Shown here: piece by piece, positions 6,388-13,866 of the stretch | Numbering within the stretch: the stretch's first letter is position 1 | Layout of the letters: every line of letters begins with the position of its first letter | Assembly: GCA_039961635.1 (NCBI GenBank) | Contig: JABRWB010000082.1 | Coordinates: forward strand, 1-17,627 | Direction: 5' to 3' | DNA from: a bacterium | GTDB taxonomy: Bacteria > 4484-113 > JAGGVC01 | Length of the DNA stretch: 17,627 nt | Made by a program: the position numbers and the translations under genes | The notes under the pieces: model-generated | The model's input: only the letters and a program-made list of their open reading frames with translations | Database searches by the model: none | Told to the model about the DNA's origin: nothing

Positions 6388-7356
6388 CTATGAGCGATCC
6401 AACCGCAGCTCGGTTTCTCCGAGCATCACGCTTTCGCCTTCTGCGAGCGCCCGCTCCGCGTTCGGCGGAAGCTGTTCGGAGCCGACATATGTCCCGTTCG
6501 TGCTGCCGAGGTCGGTGATGAAAATGCCGTCCTCCCGGACGTCGATTTTCGCGTGCGCGCCAGAAATATAACCGTCGCCCGATATAACGACATCGCATTT
6601 TCCCGCTTTGCGGCCGAGAACGGTTGCGCCCATCGGCAGCTCGATCGGCGGCATTTCCCGGCTCGTGCAAACCAAACGCCATCCGGAAGGGATAGTCTCT
6701 GATTCCGCCGCCGCCGCCTCGGTTTCACGCCCCCCCCCGTCCGATGCGTCCTGCGATGCGGCCTGTCCGGATTCCGGCGTTTCCAATCCCGCTTCCAAAT
6801 CTGCAGAATCCGCGACATCCAAGGCTTCCTTTTTGTCTTTTTCCAACTCCGAACTCTCAACTCCCAACCTCGAACTTTGTTTTCCCATGAATTCCCACGC
6901 GATTTCGGTCTGGCCGAACTTGAGAACGTCGCCCGGCGCAAGCTCCCGCGGCGCGTTTTTTTCCAGCCGCTCGCCGTTGACGAAGCTGCCGTTCGTGCTT
7001 CCGAGGTCCACGACCGATATTCCGGAGTCGGCGACGCGTATTTCCGCGTGCTTTCTGCTCACATAAGCGTCCGCGACAGTGAAATCCGCATCCGCGCGGC
7101 CGATGGTGAATGTCCCCGCGGGGAATTCGCACGGCTCCCCCCCCGGCGCGCACAGCCGCAGCAGCACGACTCCAGCGAGCAGAGCCTCCGGCTCCAGCTT
7201 CCCGATGTCCTCCGGCGCGGTCAAATCCAGCCCGCATTCCGCGCAGTACCCGTCGGCGTCAAGCGCCGCTTCGCCGCAGTTTGGGCATGGCGCAACCGGC
7301 AGTGCTTTGGCCTCCTCCGTTGCGCTTCCCGCAAGCAATGTTTTTTCTTCTGTCAT
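6388..7356 (-). CDS. Zinc-ribbon protein with two FHA domains
   Basis: A 322-residue cytoplasmic protein. A zinc-ribbon (CPNC 24-27, CAEC 38-41) is followed by FHA domain 1 (about 63-155; GR 86-87, SRKH 100-103, STNG 120-123), a Ser/Glu/Ala-rich linker (about 158-224) and FHA domain 2 (about 226-320; GR 248-249, SGAH 265-268, STNG 285-288). Both FHA domains keep the Arg, Ser, His and Asn residues that bind phosphothreonine peptides, so it is probably an adaptor in Ser/Thr-kinase signalling, though no kinase is visible here. It starts four bases after the stop of the VWA gene, with AGGTGA overlapping that stop, so translation is likely coupled. The linker carries a heptamer repeat and a nine-base G tract (minus strand). 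Confidence 0.9.
   Translation of the reverse strand: MTEEKTLLAGSATEEAKALPVAPCPNCGEAALDADGYCAECGLDLTAPEDIGKLEPEALLAGVVLLRLCAPGGEPCEFPAGTFTIGRADADFTVADAYVSRKHAEIRVADSGISVVDLGSTNGSFVNGERLEKNAPRELAPGDVLKFGQTEIAWEFMGKQSSRLGVESSELEKDKKEALDVADSADLEAGLETPESGQAASQDASDGGGRETEAAAAESETIPSGWRLVCTSREMPPIELPMGATVLGRKAGKCDVVISGDGYISGAHAKIDVREDGIFITDLGSTNGTYVGSEQLPPNAERALAEGESVMLGETELRLDRS
6730..6738. repeat. Nine-base C/G homopolymer inside the FHA gene
   Basis: C9 on the plus strand (G9 in the coding strand) encodes the Gly triplet at residues 207-209 of the FHA protein, in the linker before the second FHA domain. A one-base slip would remove the second FHA domain. Confidence 0.7.
6843..6879. repeat. Heptameric repeat array in the coding frame of the FHA gene
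   Basis: AAC recurs at 6845, 6852, 6859, 6866 and 6873, exactly 7 bases apart (units such as CCAACTC, CGAACTC, TCAACTC). It encodes about residues 160-171 (SSRLGVESSELE) of the linker. It is the same type of unit as the right arm at 1672-1718. Confidence 0.75.
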
Positions 7357-7360
7357 CGAA

Positions 7361-8884
7361 TCACCTATTTGGCGCCTTCTGAATCTGCGTCTTGTCCTGG
7401 TCGAGCCGGAACCGCGCGCCCGAAAGTAGCTTCGTCGCCGCGTCCACCTGTCCGGTTTTCATCTTCGCCGCTACACCCGCGATTATCGTCGCGTCCTCGC
7501 TTCGGCCGCTCGCCAGAAGCTGCGTTTCGGCTTGCGATACGATCATCGTCGCGGTCTGCGCGTCCTTGCCCGCAAGCGACGCCGCGCGTTCGAGTTGCGC
7601 CGCGACGTCCCTCGTCGCCAGCGCCTGCCGCACCCGCTCGCTTTCATGGCCGCGCACCTTGTCCTTGTCCAGCGTGAACTCGAACACGACGCCCGCGCGC
7701 TGGGTCACGCGCTCGGTTCCGCCGAACGGCTTGTACGAAAGCTCGACCTCCAGCTTCTTGAACCGCGCGGGAGGATGCGGCTCTATCGCGAGCTCAATTA
7801 GCGCTGCCTGCGTCGTCCCCGCCTCAAGCGAGGGCAGCCCGATCGTCACCTCGCGCCCCTCCGCCTTGTATTCGAGGCCGTACACGCGCGCGACGCTCAC
7901 GCCCTTGCGCAGCTTCAGCCTAATTTCCGGCTCGTTGCCCACCACGCCGAAAAGGCTGCCGAGCTCCCGCTCGAACACCTTCGGAATTTCGTCCGGATGC
8001 TCGACGAAGTGATAGTTCCCGCCGGTGTTCTTGGCGATCGCCATCATCAGCTCCTCGTTGTACTCGATGCCCATCCCCAGCGTGGAAAAGCTGATGCCGG
8101 ACGCGTGCCGGCTTCGCACCTCGCTCACGATGCTCTGGTAGTCGGTGATCCCCTCGTTCGCTTCGCCGTCGGTGAGAAGCAATACGCGCTTCAAATGGTG
8201 CGGCGCCTGCGTGGAGAGCAATTGCACTACCGCGTCCGAGATTCCGCCCCACAGGTTCGTCGTCCCGCGCGGCCGGATCGCGTCAACGTGCTGTTTGATC
8301 AGGTTCGCGTTCAGAACCCGGCGCAGCGGCATCACGACTTCGCTTTCTTCGCCGAAGACGACTATCGTAAGCAAGTCGGCGGGCGTGAGCCGGTCGACCA
8401 GATACTTGACCGCGATTTTGAGCTGCTCCATCGGGCGGCCTTCCATCGAGCCGCTCTTGTCCAACACGAGCGCGACCGCGACCGGCGCGCGCGCGGTTTC
8501 CCGGCCCTCGAAAAAGCTCGATGCCTCGACCAGAACATGGTTCGTCGTCTTCTGGCGGGCGAGCGCGTACGGAAACTGCGCGGACACCGCCATTTCGACG
8601 ACGGGCTTGAACTGCTCCACCGGCGCCGCGACAAGCCCGCCCGCGCCCGTGACGACCGTCGCGTCTCCCGAAAGCGCGGCGGTGATCACCGTGCGATCCG
8701 CGTCCGGCGAGGCGACGACGGTCGCCTCCAAGCCCGCGTCCGCGCCAAGAGACGCCACTACCGTGCGCTCGCCGTCCACGATGCCCGAATCGCTGACGAT
8801 TGTCGCCTGCTCCGAGGCGGATTCCTTGTCTCTCTCGACGGATACCGCCGGATCGCCTTTCGTGTCGAAATCTTCGTCGTGCAT
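7361..8884 (-). CDS. VWA-domain protein with N-terminal Thr-Val-Val motifs
   Basis: A 507-residue protein without signal peptide. The VWA domain (about 115-310) has a complete MIDAS: DKSGS (142-146), TT (208-209) and TDGEANEG (238-245), so it should bind a divalent metal and a partner protein. A beta-rich region (about 318-405) and a helical C-terminus follow. The first 90 residues hold five similar motifs, ATIV (T28), RTVV (T41), ATVV (T55), RTVI (T65) and ATVV (T76), each after acidic residues; they could be phosphothreonine acceptors. It is the first gene of a pair with the double-FHA gene. The start is ATG 8884, preceded by AGAGGAG; an upstream in-frame ATG at 8956 would place the start ahead of the promoter box. 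The biological role is unknown. Confidence 0.88.
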   Translation of the reverse strand: MHDEDFDTKGDPAVSVERDKESASEQATIVSDSGIVDGERTVVASLGADAGLEATVVASPDADRTVITAALSGDATVVTGAGGLVAAPVEQFKPVVEMAVSAQFPYALARQKTTNHVLVEASSFFEGRETARAPVAVALVLDKSGSMEGRPMEQLKIAVKYLVDRLTPADLLTIVVFGEESEVVMPLRRVLNANLIKQHVDAIRPRGTTNLWGGISDAVVQLLSTQAPHHLKRVLLLTDGEANEGITDYQSIVSEVRSRHASGISFSTLGMGIEYNEELMMAIAKNTGGNYHFVEHPDEIPKVFERELGSLFGVVGNEPEIRLKLRKGVSVARVYGLEYKAEGREVTIGLPSLEAGTTQAALIELAIEPHPPARFKKLEVELSYKPFGGTERVTQRAGVVFEFTLDKDKVRGHESERVRQALATRDVAAQLERAASLAGKDAQTATMIVSQAETQLLASGRSEDATIIAGVAAKMKTGQVDAATKLLSGARFRLDQDKTQIQKAPNR

Positions 8885-8930
8885 AAGCTCCTCTGGCCCC
8901 GCGGCGCGCCCGCGGCCCGCGGTTGGACTG

Positions 8931-8939
8931 AGTATAGCA
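8931..8939 (-). promoter_or_regulatory. Extended -10 promoter of the VWA-FHA operon
   Basis: The minus strand reads TGCTATACT, 46 bases before the ATG at 8884. It lies back to back with the plus-strand promoter at 8959-8967, so the two transcription units may share control. Confidence 0.55.
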
Positions 8940-8958
8940 GGGGGAGGTTCCCTCAAAA

Positions 8959-8967
8959 TGCTATTAT
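8959..8967 (+). promoter_or_regulatory. Extended -10 promoter of the zinc-ribbon membrane gene
   Basis: TGCTATTAT lies 37 bases before the ATG at 9005, with GAGGA (8996-9000) as ribosome site. Only about 20 bases separate it from the divergent box of the VWA gene. Confidence 0.5.
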
Positions 8968-9004
8968 CTGTGCGGGGAATTCAAATTCGGTTATCGAGGA
9001 CCAA

Positions 9005-10108
9005 ATGTCCAACTACTGCAGCAAGTGCGGGGCGGCCAACGAGCAAGGATGGAAGTTCTGCGTATCCTGTGGCTCCGAGCTTTCCGCGCCCGCGCGCTCG
9101 TACGCGCCGCCTTCCACAGCCCCGCCTTCCGGAGCCGCGCCTGCGCCAACAGCTGCGCCTTCCGGAATCGACGCCCAAGAGCAATCCTGCCCGGCCTCTC
9201 CGCAATGGGGGCCAGGCGCGGCAGCCTCACCTGGGGAGCACCGCGCTCCGCCGCAGCCGGACGCGAACGCGCCGCAGTGGGGCAGTCCCGGCCCGGCTTC
9301 CGGCGCGCCTTCTGCGCCGGGCCAACCTTACGCGCGGCAGTACCAAGCCCAGCCGCCGCGGCATTTCGCCTGCGTCGAAGCGATCCCGCATCCCGACCTA
9401 CCGGTCGCGCAAGACTCGCTGAGCGAAATAATTTCCAAAGCGTTCCGGATGTACTTCGCCAATTTCGGCGCGTTTTTCGGAACGTACTGGGTGATGATGC
9501 TGATCGTTATGTTCGCCGCGATGATAGCGGCGTTCATTCCGTTCGTCGGCAACCTCGCGCAGTTCCTGGTTTCGCCGATCCTCGTGGGCGTTTATTTCGT
9601 GTTTCTGAAGACGATCCGCGGGCACCGGACAGACATAGGCGACGCGTTCTCGTGCCTTTCCGAAAAATACGTGCCCGCGCTGATCGCGACCCTTGTCCAG
9701 GGATTTCTCACGGCAGTTCCGGTCCTGGCCATTGTTTTCATCACGATGGGCGGCTCGATAATCCAGCTTTTGGCGATGAACGATCCGTCCAAATTCGAGG
9801 ACTGGGATTTCTGGAAGGGGCTTATCTTCAATTATGTAATCGCTATAGTGCTCATCGGGCTCGTGATGCTCTTCGTCAATTTCGTAATGCCGCTCATCGC
9901 CGACGACGAGCATGATTTTTGGCGCGCGATAACGCGCAGTGTGGTTTTCGTCTGGCGGCACTACTGGGAAGTGTTTCTCCTTTCGCTGATAGCCGGGTTC
10001 ATGGCGATGCTGGGACTGCTTCTGCTTTTGATCGGTGTGATTTTCACCGCACCGCTTTACTTCGTATTTTTCATGGCGTACTACGAAGCGAGGAAGGGGG
10101 AGTTTTGA
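9005..10108 (+). CDS. Zinc-ribbon multi-pass membrane protein, copy 1
   Basis: A 367-residue protein. An N-terminal zinc-ribbon (C5, C8, C19, C22; YCSKCG and FCVSCG) is joined by a Pro/Ala/Gln-rich disordered linker (about 28-125) to a membrane domain with about six helices (near 157-181, 186-203, 224-250, 273-296, 321-343 and 345-360). The pattern resembles the broad group of DUF975-like bacterial membrane proteins with a leading zinc-ribbon; the function is unknown. It starts a two-gene unit with a paralogue 32 bases downstream, and diverges from the VWA-FHA pair. The start is ATG 9005 with GAGGA. A much longer upstream extension of this frame runs antisense through the VWA gene and is rejected. 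Confidence 0.85.
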   Translation: MSNYCSKCGAANEQGWKFCVSCGSELSAPARSYAPPSTAPPSGAAPAPTAAPSGIDAQEQSCPASPQWGPGAAASPGEHRAPPQPDANAPQWGSPGPASGAPSAPGQPYARQYQAQPPRHFACVEAIPHPDLPVAQDSLSEIISKAFRMYFANFGAFFGTYWVMMLIVMFAAMIAAFIPFVGNLAQFLVSPILVGVYFVFLKTIRGHRTDIGDAFSCLSEKYVPALIATLVQGFLTAVPVLAIVFITMGGSIIQLLAMNDPSKFEDWDFWKGLIFNYVIAIVLIGLVMLFVNFVMPLIADDEHDFWRAITRSVVFVWRHYWEVFLLSLIAGFMAMLGLLLLLIGVIFTAPLYFVFFMAYYEARKGEF

Positions 10109-10140
10109 CTTCTTCGTGAATTTGCCGGGGCAATAAGACG

Positions 10141-11109
10141 ATGGAAACGGAATACTCCTTTTGCCATTTCTGCGGAGAAGAAACGGAAATCAACGATGTG
10201 TTTTGTCGCGCGTGCGGAAAGCAGTTGAAAGAACTGGAGGCGCCGATTCCCGAAATCATCGAGCAGAAATCAAAATGCGAATGCGAATCGCCACCGATTG
10301 GACCATACAAGCCCTTCGTCGGCGAGTCGTATCAGGCAGAGCCGTCAGATTCGTTAACTCAAATTTTAAAAAAGGCATTCAAGTTTCATTGCCGTTATTT
10401 TGGCGATATATTCGCCATCTGTCTTGTAATCGGAATAATAGCTTCTGGATTGCCAGGGCTTTTAGGTTTGATATTTGAGTTGATACAAGAGCATTCGCCC
10501 TTGAAGGATGTGGCGAATGGATTTCGGTTTGCATTGGAATTGCTTCTTGGACCATTCGGGCTGTGTATCTGGATTCTACTTTTCAGGTTGCTGGCTGGAC
10601 AGAAATGCACCGTCGACATGGCAATTGGAGGATTAAAGGGAAAGTACTGGGCCGCCTTAAGTGTAGGATTAGTTGAATTCGGTATTGTGTTTGGTGTGGT
10701 TTTTGCCAGTGCAGCATTTCTGGGATACGCGGGATCTGCATTCGCGATGTCAATCGCTTTCAATGACACGCTTGACGAAAGCAAATTGCCGCCGCCCCCA
10801 GAATTCAGCTGGGGCCTGGTTATGCTGTTTGCTGCCGCATTGCTTGTGTTGTTTCTGCTTAATACCTTGATTCAATTTTCAATGCCTCTTTTCGCAAGCG
10901 GAGAAGCCAGCGGACCGAAAGCGAATTGGAAAAGCGTTAAGTATTCGGCAAGCAACCTTCCCGAAGCAATGGCTCTTAAAGTCCTTGGTGGGCTAATCGC
11001 ATTATCAGGCTTGCTGGCTTTTATAGTAGGCTTGATTTTTACCGCTCCGTTTGCGCATACATTCACGGTTGTATACTTTCAGGCAAGAAAAGCGCGCTTT
11101 AACATTTGA
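10141..11109 (+). CDS. Zinc-ribbon multi-pass membrane protein, copy 2 (paralogue)
   Basis: A 322-residue relative of the previous product. The zinc-ribbon uses C8, C11, C22 and C25 (FCHFCG, FCRACG). A shorter linker with a second Cys pair (KCEC, 46-48) leads to about six membrane helices. Both copies end with the same pattern: G-(L/V)-IFTAP, a hydrophobic stretch, Y-(F/Y)-x-ARK. They probably arose by duplication and may form one complex. Base use is richer in A/T than in copy 1, with many A/T-ending codons, so one copy may have a different history. No strong ribosome site precedes the ATG; translation may depend on the gene upstream. The function is unknown. Confidence 0.82.
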   Translation: METEYSFCHFCGEETEINDVFCRACGKQLKELEAPIPEIIEQKSKCECESPPIGPYKPFVGESYQAEPSDSLTQILKKAFKFHCRYFGDIFAICLVIGIIASGLPGLLGLIFELIQEHSPLKDVANGFRFALELLLGPFGLCIWILLFRLLAGQKCTVDMAIGGLKGKYWAALSVGLVEFGIVFGVVFASAAFLGYAGSAFAMSIAFNDTLDESKLPPPPEFSWGLVMLFAAALLVLFLLNTLIQFSMPLFASGEASGPKANWKSVKYSASNLPEAMALKVLGGLIALSGLLAFIVGLIFTAPFAHTFTVVYFQARKARFNI

Positions 11110-11134
11110 ATTTGGAATTGGCAGATATTGCGGA

Positions 11135-11143
11135 TGATACAAT
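11135..11143 (+). promoter_or_regulatory. Extended -10 promoter of gcdH
   Basis: TGATACAAT lies 40 bases before the GTG start at 11184. TTGG-rich sequence lies upstream, but there is no consensus -35. Confidence 0.48.
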
Positions 11144-11183
11144 CTGGTCGCGGCGATAAGCGTATCGCGCAAAGGTTTGCAAG

Positions 11184-12356
11184 GTGTCTTTCCCCGACCC
11201 TCACGATTTCTACGACCTGGAGAGCCTTCTCTCCGACGACCAGCGCCTCATGCGCGACGCGGTGCGCGCGTGGGTGGACGAGCGATTCCGCCCGATAGTC
11301 GCGGAGCACTTCGAGGCGCACACGTTCCCGCTCGACCTCGTCCCGGAAATGGCGGAGTTGGGGCTGTTCGGCCCCACGCTCCCCGAAAAGTACGGCTGCC
11401 CGGCGGTGGACAACATCGCGTACGGGCTGATAATGCAGGAGCTGGAAGCCGGAGACTCCGGCCTGCGCAGCTTCGCCAGCGTCCAGTCGGCGCTTGTGAT
11501 GTACCCGATATTCACCTGGGGCAGCGAGAAGCAGAAGGATCATTGGCTGCCGCGGCTCGCGAAGGGAACGGCGATCGGCTGTTTCGGGCTGACCGAGCCG
11601 GACCACGGCAGCGACCCCGGCGGGATGGTGACGCGCGCGGATCCTGCGGACGGCGGCGGCTGGGTGCTGAACGGCGCAAAGATGTGGATAACGAACGGGA
11701 CGATTGCGGACGTCGCGGTGGTCTGGGCCAAAACGCCGGACGGCATCGGTGGATTCCTCGTCGAGCGCGGCGCGCCCGGATTCTCCGCGCCGGAGCAAAA
11801 GCGCAAGCTCTCGCTGCGGGCCAGCGTGACGAGCGAGCTGATATTCGACAACGTGAAGGTTCCCGCGGAGAACAAATTGCCCGACGCGCGCGGCCTCAAG
11901 TGCCCGCTTTCATGTTTGACACAGGCGCGCTACGGGATCGCGTGGGGCGCGATCGGCGCGGCGCGGGACTGCTTCGGCTGCGCGGTGGACTACGCGAAAA
12001 GCCGGACGCAGTTCGAACGCCCGATAGCCTCGTTCCAGATCCAGCAGCAGAAGTTTGCGGAAATGCTCACCGACATCACCGCCGCGCAGCTGATCGCGCA
12101 CCGCCTCGGCGTGCTCAAGGACGAAGGAAGGATGCACCACGCGCAGGTGTCGCTCGCCAAGCGCAACAACGTGGCGATGGCGCTGCGGGTCGCCCGCGAG
12201 TGCCGCCAGGTATTGGGCGCGAGCGGAATAACGCTCGAATACCCGGTCATCCGCCACATGAACAACCTGGAAAGCGTGATCACGTACGAAGGCACGCACG
12301 ACATCCACACGCTGGTTTTGGGCGAGGCCGCGACGGGCATCGCGGCGTTTGTGTGA
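11184..12356 (+). CDS. gcdH: Acyl-CoA dehydrogenase, glutaryl-CoA dehydrogenase type
   Basis: A 390-residue FAD enzyme, the usual size for the family. Glutaryl-CoA dehydrogenase oxidises and decarboxylates glutaryl-CoA to crotonyl-CoA in lysine, tryptophan and benzoate-type degradation. Group-specific blocks are GLRSFASVQSAL with Arg95 (the residue that binds the glutaryl carboxylate), CFGLTEPDHGSDPGGM (133-148), KMWITNG (166-172), LVERGAPGFSAPE (192-204), QARYGIAWGAIGAA (247-260) and the catalytic Glu369 in TYEGTHDIH (367-375). The start is GTG 11184 with AAAGG eight bases upstream; no better ATG exists. It appears monocistronic, with no lysine or aromatic degradation neighbours, so the pathway is inferred from the family only. 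A related branched or unsaturated acyl-CoA substrate is possible. Confidence 0.9.
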   Translation: MSFPDPHDFYDLESLLSDDQRLMRDAVRAWVDERFRPIVAEHFEAHTFPLDLVPEMAELGLFGPTLPEKYGCPAVDNIAYGLIMQELEAGDSGLRSFASVQSALVMYPIFTWGSEKQKDHWLPRLAKGTAIGCFGLTEPDHGSDPGGMVTRADPADGGGWVLNGAKMWITNGTIADVAVVWAKTPDGIGGFLVERGAPGFSAPEQKRKLSLRASVTSELIFDNVKVPAENKLPDARGLKCPLSCLTQARYGIAWGAIGAARDCFGCAVDYAKSRTQFERPIASFQIQQQKFAEMLTDITAAQLIAHRLGVLKDEGRMHHAQVSLAKRNNVAMALRVARECRQVLGASGITLEYPVIRHMNNLESVITYEGTHDIHTLVLGEAATGIAAFV

Positions 12357-12376
12357 ATCGTCTCCAGCCGTTCCTG

Positions 12377-12382
12377 TATAAT
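12377..12382 (+). promoter_or_regulatory. -10 box of the secreted-protein gene
   Basis: TATAAT, preceded directly by TG as at 3774-3781, lies 38 bases before the ATG at 12421. A GGGGGA ribosome site follows. No clear -35. Confidence 0.45.
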
Positions 12383-12420
12383 TTGTCCGGCAATAACAAA
12401 TCCTTCCGGCGGGGGATGAC

Positions 12421-13371
12421 ATGCAAAGGTATGCAGGATTTTTAGTTTTCGTAATGATGTTCGCCGCAACTGCGTTCGCGCAGGACGCGGGGCAGGGCGG
12501 CGAACTGTCCGGCACTTCTCCGGCCACGGTTCCCGGCGCTTCGTATTCGCCCGATCGCTTGCGCGAGCTTATCGAGCTCGGCAAAAAGCGCGAAGTCAAG
12601 CCCTCGGCGCTTCCCAATCCGAACGCGCTGCCGGAGCTGTATCCCTGCGACGCGGCGCTCCAGTCCCAGACCTGGCAGTTTCTTTCGCCCGCCGAGCGGA
12701 TGCTCGCGAACGGCTTTGAAGTGCTCGACGAGGCCGCTTCCCCGCTCGATCCCCCGTTCACCGTCAATCCGATCCGCGACATCGCGGAGCAAATTGCGCT
12801 TTACTACAAATACAACGGCGCGATGCCGAACGCAAACAAGGCGCTTGTCGAGCTTGCCGCGCCGGGAATGGACACGGGCGACGATTTGATCGAATTCGTC
12901 CAGGGCGCGATTCTGATGGGCGAGGCCTCGCCCGCGGTGGAGAATTACGACCTGCTCTGGAAGAATCCCTACACCGGCGCGCCGATCGCGTACGACAAAG
13001 AAGCGCACAGCCCCGGCGATTGTTTCATAGCGATTGTGAACCTGCATCCGCAGGGTGCGGCCGCCGTCGCCAAATACCGCGCGAAGTTGGAAGGCAAACC
13101 GGCCGCGCAAACCGGCGGAATGGGCGGCGGGATGATGATGTCCGAATCTTCCGAGCCGCAAAAGCGGCCCGCGGAGGCCGCGGCTGCGGAGATCCCGGCG
13201 GACGATCCGTCCAATCCGATAGTCGTTTACGTCCGTATCTACGGCAAGACCGGCGTGCTTACGTCGTATGTATTCGCGGTGCCGCGTGAAGACGCGCCGG
13301 CGGAGCCCCGGCAGGCCGAGCCGCAGGAGGAGCGGGGCGGATTCGGCAGCGGCTCGTTCATCGGCAAGTAG
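12421..13371 (+). CDS. Secreted hypothetical protein
   Basis: I do not recognise this 316-residue protein. A clear signal peptide (MQRYAGFLVFVMMFAATAFA, cleavage expected before QD) indicates export. The mature part has a helical region (about 44-175), then NPYTGAPIAYD (182-192) and PGDCFIAIV (198-206), a Gly/Met-rich linker GGMGGGMMM (232-240), and a beta-strand-like end (VVYVRIYGKTGVLTSYVFAV, 268-287) before a charged tail. The NPYTG...PGD arrangement recalls the C-terminal part of some pseudopilin-like secreted proteins, but there is no N-methylation motif, so this is only a resemblance. Codon use is typical of the window. It has its own -10 box and sits alone. Confidence 0.78.
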   Translation: MQRYAGFLVFVMMFAATAFAQDAGQGGELSGTSPATVPGASYSPDRLRELIELGKKREVKPSALPNPNALPELYPCDAALQSQTWQFLSPAERMLANGFEVLDEAASPLDPPFTVNPIRDIAEQIALYYKYNGAMPNANKALVELAAPGMDTGDDLIEFVQGAILMGEASPAVENYDLLWKNPYTGAPIAYDKEAHSPGDCFIAIVNLHPQGAAAVAKYRAKLEGKPAAQTGGMGGGMMMSESSEPQKRPAEAAAAEIPADDPSNPIVVYVRIYGKTGVLTSYVFAVPREDAPAEPRQAEPQEERGGFGSGSFIGK

Positions 13372-13390
13372 TTATCACAAACGGGCGGTT

Positions 13391-13424
13391 TCGACGGGCC
13401 GGCGGCGCCGGGAAGCATCTTTTT
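13391..13424 (+). terminator. Possible weak terminator after the secreted-protein gene
   Basis: A CCGGC-GGC-GCCGG stem-loop about 28 bases past the stop is followed by GAAGCATCTTTTTC. The gap between the stem and the T-run is long, so this is tentative. Confidence 0.25.
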
Positions 13425-13497
13425 CACCTTCCAAGTCGATAACGAGCCTTACATTGGGGTATTAAGTATCTCGATTACCTGTTATGGAGGATTCATA

Positions 13498-13851
13498 GTG
13501 AAGAAAGGTTACGTTTTCGCCCTGACAATCGCGATCGTTCTGTCGGTCGCGGTTTACGCATATTCGCGCACGGCCGAAATCCGGCCCGATTTCAAGCTCG
13601 AAAACACCGCGCCCGCGACCGCGCAGACCGTTGACGGCGACAAGGCCGCGTGCCCGTATAAGTCCAAGGCCGATTGCGCGCCGGGCGAAAAATGCACCGA
13701 CGCCGAGAAGGCCGCGAAGTACGGCAACTGCCACAAGGACAAGGGCGAAGCCGGCGCGACATCAGCCTCGGCGGAAACCAAGAGGGGCGGCTGCTGCGCC
13801 GGCGGCGCGAAAAGCAAGTCCGAGGCGAAGGGCGAAGGCGCCAGCGCGTAG
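13498..13851 (+). CDS. Small membrane-anchored Cys-rich protein
   Basis: A 117-residue protein of unknown family. An N-terminal helix (about 4-22, after MKK) is a membrane anchor or uncleaved signal. The outer part is hydrophilic, rich in Lys, Ala and Glu, with six Cys (52, 60, 66, 78, 99 and 100), including CPYKSKADC, EKCTDAEKAAKYGNC and a vicinal GGCCAGG. The arrangement suggests metal binding or disulphides, but no known metal-site motif is complete. The start is GTG 13498, with GGAGG seven bases upstream (13486-13490). Codons are G/C-ending like those of its neighbours. It lies 126 bases after the secreted-protein gene, which gives no functional clue. Confidence 0.74.
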   Translation: MKKGYVFALTIAIVLSVAVYAYSRTAEIRPDFKLENTAPATAQTVDGDKAACPYKSKADCAPGEKCTDAEKAAKYGNCHKDKGEAGATSASAETKRGGCCAGGAKSKSEAKGEGASA

Positions 13852-13866
13852 GGGCATGTGGATTGG

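Noticed and set aside
7997-9004. Long in-frame upstream extension of the plus-strand zinc-ribbon membrane gene
   Set aside because: It runs antisense to the well-supported VWA gene, encodes Arg/His-rich low-quality sequence, and the ATG at 9005 has a ribosome site, a promoter and a conserved zinc-ribbon right after it.
11177-12445. 422-residue frame overlapping gcdH in another phase
   Set aside because: It is Arg/Gly-rich with no motif, while gcdH in the overlapping frame is unmistakable.
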